Below, piece after piece: positions 16,629-24,660 of a stretch of DNA of 36,072 nucleotides (position 1 is the first letter of the stretch; each line of letters begins with the position of its first letter). The translations under genes and the position numbers were made by a program. Under the pieces are notes generated by a model, which was not told where the DNA came from, did not search any database, and was given only the letters and a program-made list of their open reading frames with translations. The DNA is from Paraburkholderia sp. UYCP14C (GTDB taxonomy: Bacteria; Pseudomonadota; Gammaproteobacteria; Burkholderiales; Burkholderiaceae). The stretch lies in assembly GCF_004197395.1 (NCBI RefSeq), contig NZ_SELS01000071.1, positions 1-36,072 of the forward strand, written 5' to 3'.

Positions 16629-17161
16629 GCTCCACAAGACGTGTCTTCTTTGCCGCGAGTGGTACGTTGCTGGGGCCCGAAGGGGTCATGCACCGGCCGC
16701 CCGGATATCCGCAGGTCGATCCTCAGCGGCCCTCTGTGCGTCGTGAACGCCTGCCCCGCTATCTCAACGTCGCACTTACCTCTTAAACGTGCGATCAGAA
16801 GTACGGCAAAATGCGGCGCCTGGGGACCGTCCTCGACAATCTGCATCATCTGCCGCAGATCGATGGAACTCGGCTCAACGGAGAAAAGTGGATGTGAGTG
16901 CCACTCGCCAAGGTAGTTGTAACGTTCAAAATTCTTTCCTGTACGTGCGAAGAACCGGCTCAGGAAGCGCCGGTGCGCTTGCGGGCGTCGAACAAAGCAC
17001 GCAACCGAGCCACCTGAGCGCTGCACCGACATTTCGACCACGCGAAACTCCGCGTCGCCGATATGCTCCCCAACAAGAACGCCACCGATCTCCCTGCTCC
17101 CGGCGCGCTCCAGCTCTTCTCTCAGCCGGGCCACGAGGTCAGGCGGGACGTGGACGATCAC
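16625..17161 (-). CDS. cap3: Cap3-like JAB/JAMM isopeptidase (178 aa)
   Basis: A complete JAMM zinc-protease motif is visible: E24 in SREIGGVLVGEH, then H88-S-H90-P with S98 and D101 in GEWHSHPLFSVEPSSID, fitting HxHx7SxxD. In type II CBASS, Cap3 removes Cap2-made conjugates from the CD-NTase. Here the same pair lies between a class III cyclase and a cNBD-TIR effector. The residues after about 140 (GPLRIDLRISGRP and a basic tail) are a short extension. The start overlaps the Cap2-like gene by 23 bases and the stop overlaps the effector gene by 4, so translation is probably coupled. A role in trimming or reversing Cap2-dependent modification of the cyclase is inferred from CBASS. Confidence 0.85.
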   Translation of the reverse strand: MIVHVPPDLVARLREELERAGSREIGGVLVGEHIGDAEFRVVEMSVQRSGGSVACFVRRPQAHRRFLSRFFARTGKNFERYNYLGEWHSHPLFSVEPSSIDLRQMMQIVEDGPQAPHFAVLLIARLRGKCDVEIAGQAFTTHRGPLRIDLRISGRPVHDPFGPQQRTTRGKEDTSCGA

Positions 17162-18857
17162 AGAAATCCTTTATGAGACGTTGAAGGGTCCCGAGCGCCG
17201 CCGTATCGGGATGCGTCACTTCGCGAGTTTCCGCTGATCCCAGATCGATCGGGAACGTGTGGAAAGGCTCCGCAAAGATCCAGCCCGCCTCAAGGCCAAT
17301 GAAATATGCCGAGTGTGGGAACACTGATTCCGTGCCTTCCACGAGCAGGTCAATCACGAACCGGGCCGTATGCGCAGCAATGACGGCCACATCCGCATCG
17401 TCGGCCACATGGATCACGTCGCCGGAGACAGACTCATAGGGCGCACTTGCCTGCGGAGCAGGAATTCCCTTGCCATCACACCATGCGGCGAGACGTGCGC
17501 GCGCAGTCTGCGGCGACGGGTCGAGCCCTGGGCGCGATCGCGCGACAAGGCCGCCGATCCCTCCGGGAAACACTTCGGCCCACACTAGCGGCTTCGCCAT
17601 GCGATCGATGACTGCACCCAGTAGATTGAACACATGTGCAGTTGCAGTTGCGTCCACAACCAGATCACATTTGCCAAAGCGTGAGAGCACGATCGCAAGA
17701 CCCTCACTGCTCTCCTGACCCCCGAGCTGATGCCTGAAACTGACGCATTGCGCGGTGGGCGACACGAGCCCGATGCGGCGTGCTAGTGCGTCAACCTTCT
17801 GGTCGCCGACCGCAGACCAGTCAAGTTCATTTCTGACGATATTCTCCGGCAGCATGACGTCATCGTCGACCAATACGAAGTTGCAGACACCTGATCTCGC
17901 CAGGCTGACCGCGACCTTGCTTCCAAGCGAACCGCACCCGACGATGGCAACAGTCTTCATCTTAAGCAGAGACCGGTTCGCATGGCTTCGGTTGCCACTA
18001 CTCTCCTGCATATGGGCAAATTCGAAAACGCTGTCATCGTTCTGCGACATTGACATCAATCTTGCACGACCTTGCGCCCAGACGAGCAGCAATTCGAATG
18101 GCTCGCGCTGAACGTCGGCGGGGTATGCGCATCCGAGCCGGCTCAGTTCGTCCATGAATGCCGTTGCCACGCGGGACTCCGGCATTGCGGCGCCCGACGG
18201 CAAAATGGCAACCCACCCTTCGACTCGCGCACCGGTGTCCAGGAGCGCTGGTGGCACGGTCCGGTCGAGCCAGGCTTCCGGTTCCCCCGCCCGCAGCTCG
18301 ACAGGCACGACCACAGACCGGGTACCAGGTGAATGCCAGGCGAACGAAATCCGGTGCATGGCCGGCGTCGTCATTGCGTCCAGCGTCGAAGCCATCGCCT
18401 GCGTCTGCAGAAGTCGCAGGTCCCGGTTGCGCAGTTCCTGCCCCACACTCAAAACATGGCGGGACGGCGTCAGCTGGATTGGCTCGTTACCGTGCGGCGC
18501 TTCCGTTTGCAAAAGCCGGTAAGCACTCGCAATCATGTCGCGTCCGGTGACCGACGTCACCCAGTTGTCAGGCCCCCATTCGAGACAGAGCTCGCCCCCC
18601 TTCCCATACTGGTGGTCGGACCAACGTTGTGTTGAACGAGGAATAACGGAAGGCGGCGAAAACGGGAAAGACGCCGGATAGACCAGCGTGACAGAGTAGG
18701 CATGCAAATCGACGCGGATCTCAATATCGAAACAAAGCCGCACCGAGTCGTCCAGCCGCATGCCCTCAATGGTCATCCAGTCGCTTTCGCGTTCGAGCTC
18801 GATCAGTCCTGCCTGTTCTCGGCCCAGCCGCCCCGTATCCTCAATAAACCACATCAT
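17139..18857 (-). CDS. cap2: Cap2-like E2-E1 fusion (572 aa)
   Basis: The N-terminal about 125 residues are an E2-like fold: FPFSPPSV (64-71) and then GGELCLEWGPDNWVTSVTG, with C91 as probable E2 cysteine. A linker domain (about 150-290) follows. The C-terminal half is a ThiF/E1 adenylation domain: VAIVGCGSLGSKVA (G307-x-G309-x-x-G312), DDDVMLPENIVRNEL, DATATAHVFN, and a candidate E1 cysteine C460 in AAWCDGKG. This E2-then-E1 order and length match Cap2 of type II CBASS, which forms a conjugate with the CD-NTase C-terminus. The start (ATG 18857, followed by a second ATG) overlaps the cyclase stop as ATGA; the frame is open upstream but the overlap argues against an earlier start. Having it beside a class III cyclase rather than a CD-NTase is the unusual point. 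Confidence 0.87.
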   Translation of the reverse strand: MMWFIEDTGRLGREQAGLIELERESDWMTIEGMRLDDSVRLCFDIEIRVDLHAYSVTLVYPASFPFSPPSVIPRSTQRWSDHQYGKGGELCLEWGPDNWVTSVTGRDMIASAYRLLQTEAPHGNEPIQLTPSRHVLSVGQELRNRDLRLLQTQAMASTLDAMTTPAMHRISFAWHSPGTRSVVVPVELRAGEPEAWLDRTVPPALLDTGARVEGWVAILPSGAAMPESRVATAFMDELSRLGCAYPADVQREPFELLLVWAQGRARLMSMSQNDDSVFEFAHMQESSGNRSHANRSLLKMKTVAIVGCGSLGSKVAVSLARSGVCNFVLVDDDVMLPENIVRNELDWSAVGDQKVDALARRIGLVSPTAQCVSFRHQLGGQESSEGLAIVLSRFGKCDLVVDATATAHVFNLLGAVIDRMAKPLVWAEVFPGGIGGLVARSRPGLDPSPQTARARLAAWCDGKGIPAPQASAPYESVSGDVIHVADDADVAVIAAHTARFVIDLLVEGTESVFPHSAYFIGLEAGWIFAEPFHTFPIDLGSAETREVTHPDTAALGTLQRLIKDFCDRPRPA

Positions 18858-20422
18858 GCGAATCCGGCGGGTTTGGTCGGCGCAGCGTTGTGATTCGGAA
18901 ACTGGAAGGCGGTCGGCGCCGGTGTTGCCTTTTCGAGCAGGCCCGCGCCAGCGATGCCCGTAGCGGCGGCCCGCGATGACTTCGAAGACGACTCGCCCTT
19001 GCGGGAAAGCTCCGCGGAAGCGCATGCGAAATCCAGATCGGCACGCTTGCGGTCCGATCCAAAGATTGCGCGAGCGGCTTCCGAAGCCCAGCTATATGCG
19101 CTTTCGCCGATGGCGGTTTGCCGACCGGTACAATCGAGTTGCTCAGCCTCCGACTGCACAACACACCGACCAGTCGCACATCGGATCATTGCGCCTTTCA
19201 TGCCCAACCTGGTGATAGCCACCGGACCAGCATCGAAGCCAATCGCCAGTCCGAGACCGTCGGTCGGGATGCCCGCACTTTTCAGGTCCGCAAGCGCAAC
19301 GTTGAAGCTGCTACGCAAGGCGCCTGTGCACAGAATTGCATTCGCGGCGCTCGCCTCAGTATCGGTCGTCTGTGCCGTGCCCGCGGCTATCACACCATGC
19401 ACGCAGTCGCCGATAAACCGGATTTTTCTGCCGCCGAAGTCCTGCGTCAACACGGCATCCAGTTCGCTACGCAGTACATGAAGCGCACGCACCACATCTC
19501 GCGCGCCAGTGTCGGTGTCAATGTGTTGTGCAACATAGCGCGTAAAGCCATCGATGTCTGCGTAGATCGAGACGGCGTCATTGCGGCGAGAGTTACCGGG
19601 CGTTAAAAGCTCGAGATCGAGGTCCGCGAATGGGGGGGTATGGCCGCTGAATTCAAATCTCGCGATCGGATTGTTCTCGAGGTCTGTCTTCCAGTCCCGC
19701 AGCACCGTCTCCGCGGTGATCGAGAGTGCGGCCTCACGCTCACATTCAGCAACGTCTTCGTTACCCAGCGCGCTAGCGTCCTCATCCTCCACTTCGGTGA
19801 GGCCAATCGCGCTGCGCGCCTCGTTTGTCAGGAAGATTCCCGTCGCGTCGCCACCACCGGCGCGTTTCGCTGCGTGATTAGCCGGAACTCCAAGAAATAG
19901 CGGTTCGGCACTGCCACGGCGTCCATTGCAGACCGCAAGAGCGATCCCGGTATCGATCCCGACGCGCACCTCTGCCGCAGGGATGTATTCGTCGCCGTCT
20001 TCTCCTGTGCCCGCAAGCACGTCGATGATCAACTGGGCAGTCGCCACGGCGCGATTAACCCGCAAGGCTTCGTCGTCGTAAGGTTTGGCGAAAACGGCAT
20101 GGAGCCGCTGATTGTGAAAATCGACCTTGATGGCGTCGACCGCACCCAGGATGCGATGCACAGCACGTTGATGAAGATTTAGAAAGCGCAACGTGCGGCG
20201 ATGACACGTCGGCCCCTCAGACTGCGATGACATCAACATCTCGTCGAGATTCAGAATGTCGACGTACAGGTGCACGCCATCAACACGGTAAGCCTTATTG
20301 CGTGGCAAGTCGTCAAGGTTCGTGTCGCGCTTATATTCGCGAACCTCGATGGTTTCGACTTCTTTGAGCCGCGTTGCAATCCGGGCTTGCGCCCGCTCTT
20401 TTTTCCAGTTGCCCGCCGCCAT
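18854..20422 (-). CDS. Tandem class III nucleotidyl cyclase (Pycsar-type, 522 aa)
   Basis: Two cyclase-like domains lie in one chain. Domain 1 (about 48-205) keeps D55 (YVDIL) but has HN where the second metal Asp belongs (DFHNQRLHAVF, 101-111); it does have GVPANHAAK with N182 and K186 at the transition-state positions. Domain 2 (about 283-445) has both metal sites, YADIDGFTRYV (D289, D291) and RFIGDCVHGV (D339), but GRCVVQSEA in place of the Asn motif. One composite active site, as in mammalian adenylyl cyclase, is therefore likely. A flexible tail from about 470 is Ser, Ala and Pro rich and ends PTKPAGFA, resembling CD-NTase tails used by Cap2. Start: ATG 20422 with GGGG five bases upstream; a GTG at 20428 is the alternative. 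First gene of the cyclase-Cap2-Cap3-cNBD-TIR operon. The base made is not predictable by eye; Pycsar function comes from context. Confidence 0.82.
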   Translation of the reverse strand: MAAGNWKKERAQARIATRLKEVETIEVREYKRDTNLDDLPRNKAYRVDGVHLYVDILNLDEMLMSSQSEGPTCHRRTLRFLNLHQRAVHRILGAVDAIKVDFHNQRLHAVFAKPYDDEALRVNRAVATAQLIIDVLAGTGEDGDEYIPAAEVRVGIDTGIALAVCNGRRGSAEPLFLGVPANHAAKRAGGGDATGIFLTNEARSAIGLTEVEDEDASALGNEDVAECEREAALSITAETVLRDWKTDLENNPIARFEFSGHTPPFADLDLELLTPGNSRRNDAVSIYADIDGFTRYVAQHIDTDTGARDVVRALHVLRSELDAVLTQDFGGRKIRFIGDCVHGVIAAGTAQTTDTEASAANAILCTGALRSSFNVALADLKSAGIPTDGLGLAIGFDAGPVAITRLGMKGAMIRCATGRCVVQSEAEQLDCTGRQTAIGESAYSWASEAARAIFGSDRKRADLDFACASAELSRKGESSSKSSRAAATGIAGAGLLEKATPAPTAFQFPNHNAAPTKPAGFA

Positions 20423-20462
20423 CTGCACCCCGTCGCTAGTGATGTGAGGCCAGCAAACCTGA

Positions 20463-20513
20463 CCGAATACTAATTATACGAGTAGTTTTTACGTCAGTAT
20501 ATTTTTTATTCGG
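20463..20513. promoter_or_regulatory. 51-bp dyad, candidate CapW/BrxR operator
   Basis: In the divergent gap, 20463-20479 (CCGAATACTAATTATAC) and the reverse complement of 20497-20513 (CCGAATAAAAAATATAC) match at 14 of 17 positions, separated by 17 bp and centred on 20488. The left arm covers the -10 region of the cyclase promoter and the right arm lies just upstream of the regulator's own -10. That placement fits a repressor of both genes. The dyad is seen directly; binding by the adjacent WYL protein is inference from how CapW and BrxR act. Confidence 0.6.
20473..20478 (-). promoter_or_regulatory. -10 element of the cyclase operon promoter
   Basis: On the minus strand the sequence is a perfect TATAAT, about 50 bases upstream of the cyclase ATG. 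No good -35 is visible; TATACT lies 17 bases upstream. A start point near 20466 would fall inside the left arm of the dyad. Confidence 0.5.
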
Positions 20514-20517
20514 ACTT

Positions 20518-20526
20518 TGCCATAAT
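20518..20526 (+). promoter_or_regulatory. Extended -10 element for the WYL regulator, possibly leaderless
   Basis: TGC followed by CATAAT forms an extended -10. The expected start point, six to nine bases further on, falls at or next to the ATG at 20532, and no Shine-Dalgarno is present, so the message may be leaderless. Confidence 0.35.
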
Positions 20527-20531
20527 GCCTC

Positions 20532-21431
20532 ATGGATATCCAATCCCACATGTCAGATAGCGCCCCCCGACCCAAGACAAAATGGGGACAGCAACGTCGT
20601 CTCGAATTCGTTGAGTACCGGCTGCGGTGGGACGGCCACATTAATCGCAGCGACCTGACTAACTTCTTTGGCATCTCGGTGCCGCAAGCCTCGCTCGATC
20701 TGTCGGAATACGACAGGCTGGCGCCTGGTAACCTTGACTACGACGCTAGTACAAGAACGTACCGTTGTGCGCCCTCCTTTGATCCGATATTCGAGTCCAG
20801 CCGGGTTGAGCGTTACCTTGACGACCTGTTGAAGATGACGGTCGAGAACGAAGTCCCGTACGGCAGTTTTCTTGGCACATATCCACCCGTCGCAAGCGTT
20901 CCTCGCCCGTGGAGACACCTTGATCTCGAGATAGTCGTTGCTGTGGTAGCGGCAATTCGCAGTAGAAGCGCGCTGGATATCGCCTATCAGTCGTTTTCGA
21001 GCCCCGAGCCGGCGACACGGCGCGTGACGCCACACGCGCTCGCACACGATGGCTATCGTTGGCATATGCGCGCGTTCTGCCATAAGAACCATGACTTCAG
21101 GGACTTCCTTCTTTCTCGTGTCCTGCACATCGAAGGAACGGAAGCGGATCGCGACCGGCAACCGGACGATCGCGCGTGGAGCACGATGGTTGATCTGGTC
21201 CTGATGCCGCACCCGGCACTGAAAGTCGCTCATCGCAAGGTCATCGAACTCGATTTCGGGATGGTCGACGGCGAGTGTCGTCTGCAATGTCGCCAGGCAA
21301 TGCTCTTTTATGTTCTCCATCAATTGGGCTTGACAGAGGAAGACCGTGGCCGCTCCCCAGAGTCCCAACAGATCACCCTGAAAAACCGCATCGAGATTGC
21401 CGGGTTGCTGCCAAGAACGCAATACCGTTGA
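20532..21431 (+). CDS. capW: WYL-domain transcriptional regulator (CapW/BrxR-like, 299 aa)
   Basis: Residues about 18-80 form a winged helix (RRLEFVEYRLRWDGHINRSD, then FFGISVPQASLDLSEY as recognition helix). Residues about 140-205 form a WYL domain: SALDIAYQSFSS, TRRVTPHALAHDGYRWHMRA and FRDFLLSRVLHIEG. The rest (about 206-299) fits the WCX extension. This wHTH-WYL-WCX order and length match BrxR and CapW, repressors of BREX and CBASS loci. It is divergent from the cyclase operon across a 109-bp gap containing the dyad at 20463-20513, so it probably represses that operon and itself until infection. Start: ATG 20532; an alternative ATG at 20550. It is the only intact plus-strand gene here and converges on the SLATT gene. 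Confidence 0.85.
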   Translation: MDIQSHMSDSAPRPKTKWGQQRRLEFVEYRLRWDGHINRSDLTNFFGISVPQASLDLSEYDRLAPGNLDYDASTRTYRCAPSFDPIFESSRVERYLDDLLKMTVENEVPYGSFLGTYPPVASVPRPWRHLDLEIVVAVVAAIRSRSALDIAYQSFSSPEPATRRVTPHALAHDGYRWHMRAFCHKNHDFRDFLLSRVLHIEGTEADRDRQPDDRAWSTMVDLVLMPHPALKVAHRKVIELDFGMVDGECRLQCRQAMLFYVLHQLGLTEEDRGRSPESQQITLKNRIEIAGLLPRTQYR

Positions 21432-21463
21432 TGAGCGGGCGCCTCGACCGCCTCCAGCAATCA

Positions 21464-22330
21464 TCAGCCGACGTCGCGTCTTGCCTGCCATTGCGTATGT
21501 TCGCGCGAGAACGCGCTCTCTGCGTCGCCCACGAAAGTGGAGAACATCCCCTCGTCATCACCTGCAGGCAACGCGACGCTGATGATGGAAATTTCATGCG
21601 CAGCAAGTGCGTAGGATGCCGCCATCTCCTGAAAGCGCTTCGCCTGGATCCATCCCATTGCCGCTCCCGCGATTGCAGTCAGGATGTCGGTTGGCCAGAG
21701 CTGCACGTTCGGATGATCAATCTTGACAACCGCCGCCGCGAGCGCGAGTGCGTTTGCCAGCACGAGGGTAGAAAACCAGATCAGCGAAGCGCGCTTGTTT
21801 GACTGCGCCTTCTGTTGATACCACGACAACTGGTCCCGAATTCTCCCATCCAGATATCGCCGTTTGCGCTCCGCCAGTTCAAGATTGCGACATTGCCGCA
21901 TCGCGACCGTAATCTGGTCCGGTTGCGCGGCAAAGGTTGCATGACGGGAGATCTGGCTGTTGGCCGCGAGAATCTTGAGAAGGCTTTCCGAAAACAGACG
22001 CTCCGCCCCTGAGTGTTCAACGTTGTACGGCTCCGCTCGCATCATGAAGCGCCACGATATGGTCTTGATCGATTCCGCCAGCGCGCGCATGCCATACCAT
22101 ACCCGTTGTGGCTGCCACAACGCGAGATACACGGCCATGACCAACCCGAGCAACAGCAGCACAGCCTGCGCCTCCGCGAACCACGCAGCAGGATAGTTGA
22201 CAACCGAGAGCGTTGCCGCGGCGATGAGGCTGATCAGATTGCAGCCCAAGGCGAGATGAAATCGACGTTGCGCGGTCTTTGAGGCTGCGTCGGCTGCCTG
22301 CTGCAGTGCCGGAAAGTCCTTTTCAGTCAT
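21464..22330 (-). CDS. SLATT/DUF4231-type four-helix membrane protein (288 aa)
   Basis: Four membrane segments are visible in two pairs: about 25-45 and 52-72, then 182-203 and 211-229. A charged helical stretch separates them (ERKRRYLDGRIRDQ) and a cytosolic tail follows. This 2+2 pattern with long helices is typical of SLATT/DUF4231 proteins, predicted pore-forming effectors in nucleotide-signalling and other defence systems. The gene follows the DUF4062-TPR gene by 59 bp, so the two are probably an operon, with the membrane protein as effector or partner. ATG 22330 is chosen because the frame upstream offers only a TTG at 22387 and the N-terminus then begins cleanly as MTEKDFPALQQ. The family call is from topology and general sequence character. 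Confidence 0.65.
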   Translation of the reverse strand: MTEKDFPALQQAADAASKTAQRRFHLALGCNLISLIAAATLSVVNYPAAWFAEAQAVLLLLGLVMAVYLALWQPQRVWYGMRALAESIKTISWRFMMRAEPYNVEHSGAERLFSESLLKILAANSQISRHATFAAQPDQITVAMRQCRNLELAERKRRYLDGRIRDQLSWYQQKAQSNKRASLIWFSTLVLANALALAAAVVKIDHPNVQLWPTDILTAIAGAAMGWIQAKRFQEMAASYALAAHEISIISVALPAGDDEGMFSTFVGDAESAFSREHTQWQARRDVG

Positions 22331-22389
22331 TGTTGTTGTCCCATAGTTACTGGTGGGATAGCTCGGCAGGATATCTGCGGCGCGCAAGG

Positions 22390-24501
22390 CTATCCCCGGT
22401 AGGCGGTGGCACGGCTGAGTATGAGTCGTGAACCTTCCGAGCGAGTCACCCGGTACAGTCGCGGTTTGGTGTCATCGGGCGGCTGCGTCTTTTCAAGCCA
22501 GTCCGGCAGGCCGTCCTCAATAACCGTGGTGCGCCCTGACTTCTCACCGAACGCATCAAGCTGTTTGCGCCAGACGCGCACCACATCCCCGGCCTTGCCC
22601 GAGAAGAGCGAAGCAAACGGAAGCAGGCCAATCGGTTGACGCAATGAGCCGGACTCAAATAACTCCAGCGCGTCTCTCGCACAGGTGACCGCAGAGCGCG
22701 CCTCTATTTCAAGCAATCCCAAGCCAGCCCTTGCGCTAGCGGTCTTTGCTGCGTAGCCCTGCATCCTGCCCTGAATCTCACGGATCTTGGCCTGCACGAT
22801 CTGCATTCGCTGCCGGCGTTCACCGATTGCACGGTATCCCGTCCGAAGGAGGTACATTCCGACCAACGCGGCGAGGACAGCACCTGCACGCCTACCATCC
22901 AGCCACCAATCGACTGCTGCGCCTAGCGCCGCCACCCCCGCAATGCAGGACCAGTAGGTCCGGGCCCTGGCGTTCAGACCAGAAAGGTTCGTGTTCACCG
23001 ACTCCTGCTGCGCGAGAAGTGACGAATCCGCTCTGCCCAGCTCCTCCAACTGCATGATCTCGCTGTTGAGCGCCTGAGCCGCGGCCCCCTGTATGGACGA
23101 CAACTTCTGAAGCGCACTTTGCGCATCCCGCACCAGACGACAAACCCAGTTGTACTGTTTCGACGCGGATTGCCGGGCAGCCGCAAAAGCCACATGTCGG
23201 CTCGCGCCTTCATCCAACAGGGTCGAAGCGGCACTGCCAGCAAGGGCCGCAAGCCGACCTTCGACTATCAGGATACGGTTGGCGTTCCCGACCATTTCGA
23301 GACGCATTTTTTCGATCATCGCGTTGGTCGCGCCTCGCAACGAACGAAGCTGAGGATCGGCGAATATCTCCCGGAGGCTGGGAAAATAAAGATCGCCGGC
23401 AATCCGGACCTCTTTCATCGCGTCACCTTCACGTCTGATCACAAGGCAGCGGGCCAGCTCAATTCGGGCCTTTGCATAACGCGGCGCAACTTCTGTCGCC
23501 TGTCGCGCATAAAGCACCGCTTCGTCATGCTGCTCCAGCAAGCGCGCGGCTCGCGCGGCCAAGAGGTAGCAGGCCGACGCGCGAACGCGAGAGCCTTGGT
23601 CCAGGGCCATCCGGGCAGCACGTTCGCTAAGCTCTCTTGCCCGGACACAATCCTGTTTCCTGCCCAATGCAACATAGAGAGAGGCGAGCCAGTAATTGCT
23701 GAGAAGATCAAGTGGCCGGAGTTCGATGGCGCGCTGCAGATGCCGGATTGCACATCCATAATCCGCCAGCGAGATAGCCCGTTGCGCTTCTTCACGTTGC
23801 TCGTAAGCCGCGACAGCAGCCGGCCTCATCAGCACATCGCGCGTCTCCGAAAATTCCGCACGATCATCAATCATCGATAGTCCGCGCAATTCAAATTCGC
23901 GGGATTCAAGCGCAGTGACGTCGGAGTCATCCAGCACGCCTTCATCGGAAATAGCGTCAAAAAGATCGCGATGCTGATCTGCGTCTTCAATGTGCAACTG
24001 TCCGAACCGAAGCTCAAAGAGCGCGATCACCAGCGCCTCAAGAATGCTCTGTGCAATCTGCTCCACGCTAGCATCCGGCTCGAAGAATCCGACAGTGTGC
24101 CGCCTGTCGACCTCGCGCTGCCAGCCGCCCAGCGAGGTTCCGGCAGCCGCGAACCGGATGCGGCGGTCGCGATAATGCTCGCCAACGCAAAACACGAGGA
24201 CACGTACGCCGGCCTCGTCGCGGACGGCCTCCTCGTACTCGAGATGAGTAAACGATTTGGAGTGCCCCGGTGCTACTGAGCCATATTCGTCGCCTAGCAG
24301 CAGGATCATGAATTCCGACCTCCGAACGTGTGCGAGACATTCAGCAAGCGGAGGACGGTGGCTGACCAGCCCGTTGTCCAGATCAACGGGCGAAAATTCT
24401 GCGATCGGATGATTCGCGATTTTTCTGGTTAGTTGCTCACGGAGTGCTGCAAACTCGGAAAATCTGGAAGCGATAAAAACTGAAGTCTTTGCTATTGACA
24501 T
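22390..24501 (-). CDS. DUF4062 (TIR-like) plus TPR plus two-helix membrane protein (703 aa)
   Basis: The N-terminus (SVFIASRFSEFAALREQL, then FMILLLGDEYGSV and SFTHLEYEEAV, about 8-110) is a DUF4062 domain, a relative of TIR domains common in defence proteins. Residues about 230-370 have TPR-like helices (AISLADYGCAIRHLQRAIEL, then LSNYWLASLYVALGRKQDC). Two membrane helices follow near 510-555 (SCIAGVAALGAAVDWWL and GAVLAALVGMYLL), flanked by long coiled-coil stretches. The combination suggests a membrane-attached signalling protein with a sensor-like repeat region. It is followed by the SLATT membrane protein; the transglutaminase-like gene lies 159 bp upstream. No cNMP-binding domain or NTPase motif is seen. 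Confidence 0.65.
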   Translation of the reverse strand: MSIAKTSVFIASRFSEFAALREQLTRKIANHPIAEFSPVDLDNGLVSHRPPLAECLAHVRRSEFMILLLGDEYGSVAPGHSKSFTHLEYEEAVRDEAGVRVLVFCVGEHYRDRRIRFAAAGTSLGGWQREVDRRHTVGFFEPDASVEQIAQSILEALVIALFELRFGQLHIEDADQHRDLFDAISDEGVLDDSDVTALESREFELRGLSMIDDRAEFSETRDVLMRPAAVAAYEQREEAQRAISLADYGCAIRHLQRAIELRPLDLLSNYWLASLYVALGRKQDCVRARELSERAARMALDQGSRVRASACYLLAARAARLLEQHDEAVLYARQATEVAPRYAKARIELARCLVIRREGDAMKEVRIAGDLYFPSLREIFADPQLRSLRGATNAMIEKMRLEMVGNANRILIVEGRLAALAGSAASTLLDEGASRHVAFAAARQSASKQYNWVCRLVRDAQSALQKLSSIQGAAAQALNSEIMQLEELGRADSSLLAQQESVNTNLSGLNARARTYWSCIAGVAALGAAVDWWLDGRRAGAVLAALVGMYLLRTGYRAIGERRQRMQIVQAKIREIQGRMQGYAAKTASARAGLGLLEIEARSAVTCARDALELFESGSLRQPIGLLPFASLFSGKAGDVVRVWRKQLDAFGEKSGRTTVIEDGLPDWLEKTQPPDDTKPRLYRVTRSEGSRLILSRATAYRG

Positions 24502-24660
24502 ATTGTTGTATGACGGCCCTCACCATCACCGCAGCCTCGACACGACCCGGCGGTGCACACCGATCAGCAGCCCAAGCCCGTTCGCGAGCGGGATCCAGTA
24601 TGAGGTGCGTCCTGTGCCGTTCTCGATCCGCTGGTGTCCATCAACCTGGATTAGCCAGTT

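Noticed and set aside
20553-21491. 312-codon minus-strand frame opposite the WYL regulator
   Set aside because: The plus-strand gene has a clear wHTH-WYL layout; the minus product has no domain and no start site with a ribosome site.
23119-23880. 253-codon plus-strand frame
   Set aside because: Antisense to the TPR region of the DUF4062 protein; a consequence of GC-rich codon bias.
24544-24660. In-frame continuation of about 39 codons after the TGA of the transglutaminase-like gene
   Set aside because: It looks protein-like but there is no recoding signal, and chance is enough to explain a frame of this length.
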